Source: Closterium sp. Naga37s-1 (Eukaryota; Streptophyta; Zygnematophyceae; Desmidiales; Closteriaceae). Taken from it: a DNA stretch of 64,000 nt. Below the pieces are notes generated by a model. That model did no database searches. It worked only from the letters and a program-made list of their open reading frames with translations, and was not told where the DNA came from. Each line of letters opens with the position of its first letter. Within the stretch, counting starts at the first letter, position 1. The stretch spans positions 638,001 to 702,000 of the forward strand of contig CANJKZ010000952.1 in NCBI GenBank assembly GCA_947471745.1. The letters run 5' to 3'. The position numbers and the translations under genes are program-made. Shown here in pieces: positions 62,931 through 64,000 of the stretch.

Positions 62931-64000
62931 CTATCCTCCGTAAGACACGTTGCGTTCGGAATCTTCGCCCTCGCACTGCTCAAGGCACAATTGGTGCATT
63001 GTAATCGACGTTATCGTCAGCTCTGGAAATGCTGAGCTGGTGCCTGTTTCCCAAAACAGGAGGTCACCCAGCGAGGTTGTCGTGCAGCTGGGATTGAGCA
63101 TGTTCAGAGCGCGCCGAAGATCGGTGGAAACCACTTGAATCCGGGGACAGAGAACCAAGCAGTGTTCCAACGTCTCCGGGTCCCCACAGTATGGGCAGAC
63201 ATGATTGCTGCTGAGGAAGGCCAAACGCTCCCCAACCTGCAGGTTCAGACCATGGATCCGAATGAGCACATCACGCGGACGGCTGGGAACAGCCAAAGAA
63301 ACACGGGTGTTCACTGCCCGCTTCCAGTCAATGTGTCCTCCCCATCTTGCCGCCCACTTCGTACGCTTGTACGATTCTTTCTAGGTCCCCTTCCAGCCCT
63401 CTTTCATCCGCTTCATAGAGACAATCTGCCCGCCCTCCACGATGAGCAGCTGTAGGGGGAGTCAGCAAGCGAGAGAGCACCGTCCGAAACCCCAACTGCC
63501 TGTACCAGAACGCAGGAAGATCCCCCAAGGCCTTTAGCACTAGTTTCGCAGGACCGATACTCCCCAGCGACAGGTCCGCCATGGATTTTTGTGACAGAGC
63601 TGCAACCTCATCTCGGGTGAACAGGTCCCCGAGCCGCATCTCCCACAGCTTCCTGGCATCTTTCTGGCCCCCAATCGGTGTGGTGCCTCGAAGCAGAATA
63701 TTCTTGTTAAAAACCACCCTCTCTTGCAGGATCTCCTCCCATGCAACGACCGCTGCCTGCATGCGAAGTGGAGAGCGTGTGAGGCTTTCACAAGTCTACT
63801 TCCAGTGAGTGCTGTGCCCCTCCCAAAGTTTGAACAGCTTCTTGTGAGCCCCGAATGTTTCTGCTCCCAATGGAAGTTCCGCCGCCCACACCATCAAATC
63901 CTTCTTGAGCACGTTGCTTTCCGTGAGAAACAGACCAGCCCTTCTCGCCGCAAGGCAGGTAATGACGATCTCGGGATCTCTCACCCCAATTCCGCCCGCC
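62931..64000 (-). pseudogene. LINE-like (non-LTR) retrotransposon ORF2 C-terminus, relic
   Basis: Enters from the right edge on the minus strand. The 63984-63328 frame has a TAG near 63804, then a one-base frame change near 63340 leads into GHIDWKRAVNTRVSLAVPSR and the zinc-binding motif CPYCGDPETLEHCLVLCP (about 63170-63220). This C-x2-C-x8-H-x4-C element is the C-terminal finger that follows reverse transcriptase in many plant LINEs. The coding remnant ends at 62931. The reverse transcriptase core would lie beyond 64000. Confidence 0.7.

Overview
This is a stretch of nuclear DNA from a green-lineage eukaryote, most likely a streptophyte alga or an early-diverging land plant. The evidence is a plant-type cytosolic GET3 with a C-terminal coiled coil, an AMP1/glutamate-carboxypeptidase gene, a secreted DOMON protein, GT-AG introns, and the mix of transposons. 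Nothing in it looks bacterial, and the species cannot be named from the sequence alone.

Layout. Positions 1-31225 and 52900-64000 are nested retroelements. From the left: a relic Ty3-like LTR and gag (plus strand) is split by short-LTR copia element A (minus, 1317-6264). A 5'-truncated copia C (minus, about 6445-18050) is split by copia B (plus, 6959-14322). A copia of another lineage, D (plus, about 18060-31225), is split by E (minus, 21702-29259). E is intact, with one 2001-codon gag-pol frame and two LTRs that look identical. On the right, decayed copia G (minus) is split by internally deleted copia H (plus, 57385-61491), and a LINE-like relic runs off the right edge. Target-site duplications can be read for A (AACTG), B (GCCTT), E (AAATG) and H (ACTGG).

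The central part, 31226-52300, holds the host genes: a four-exon DOMON-domain secreted protein (plus, 32027-33011), a 13-exon AMP1-like peptidase (minus, 41447 down to 33628) and a seven-exon GET3 ATPase (plus, 42190-47212). AMP1-like and GET3 are divergently transcribed with 742 bases between their start codons. To the right lie a 705-base hAT-like non-autonomous element (8-base TSD), a 635-base miniature copia derivative F, and a PIF/Harbinger relic with DDE transposase and Myb-like genes.

The most unusual feature is a series of partial copies of exons ('ghost half-exons') inside the introns of GET3 and AMP1-like. Copies that begin at a 3' splice site lie upstream of the real exon, and copies that end at a 5' splice site lie downstream. 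I count about nine in GET3, plus more after its stop codon, and about ten in AMP1-like. Repeated tandem duplication across exon-intron borders would produce this pattern and lengthen introns. Two GET3 introns also carry pentanucleotide arrays of about 0.46-0.59 kb, one of which runs up to a 3' splice site. All seven GET3 exons join in frame. The AMP1-like gene keeps all five zinc ligands but has an in-frame stop and three single-base frame breaks.
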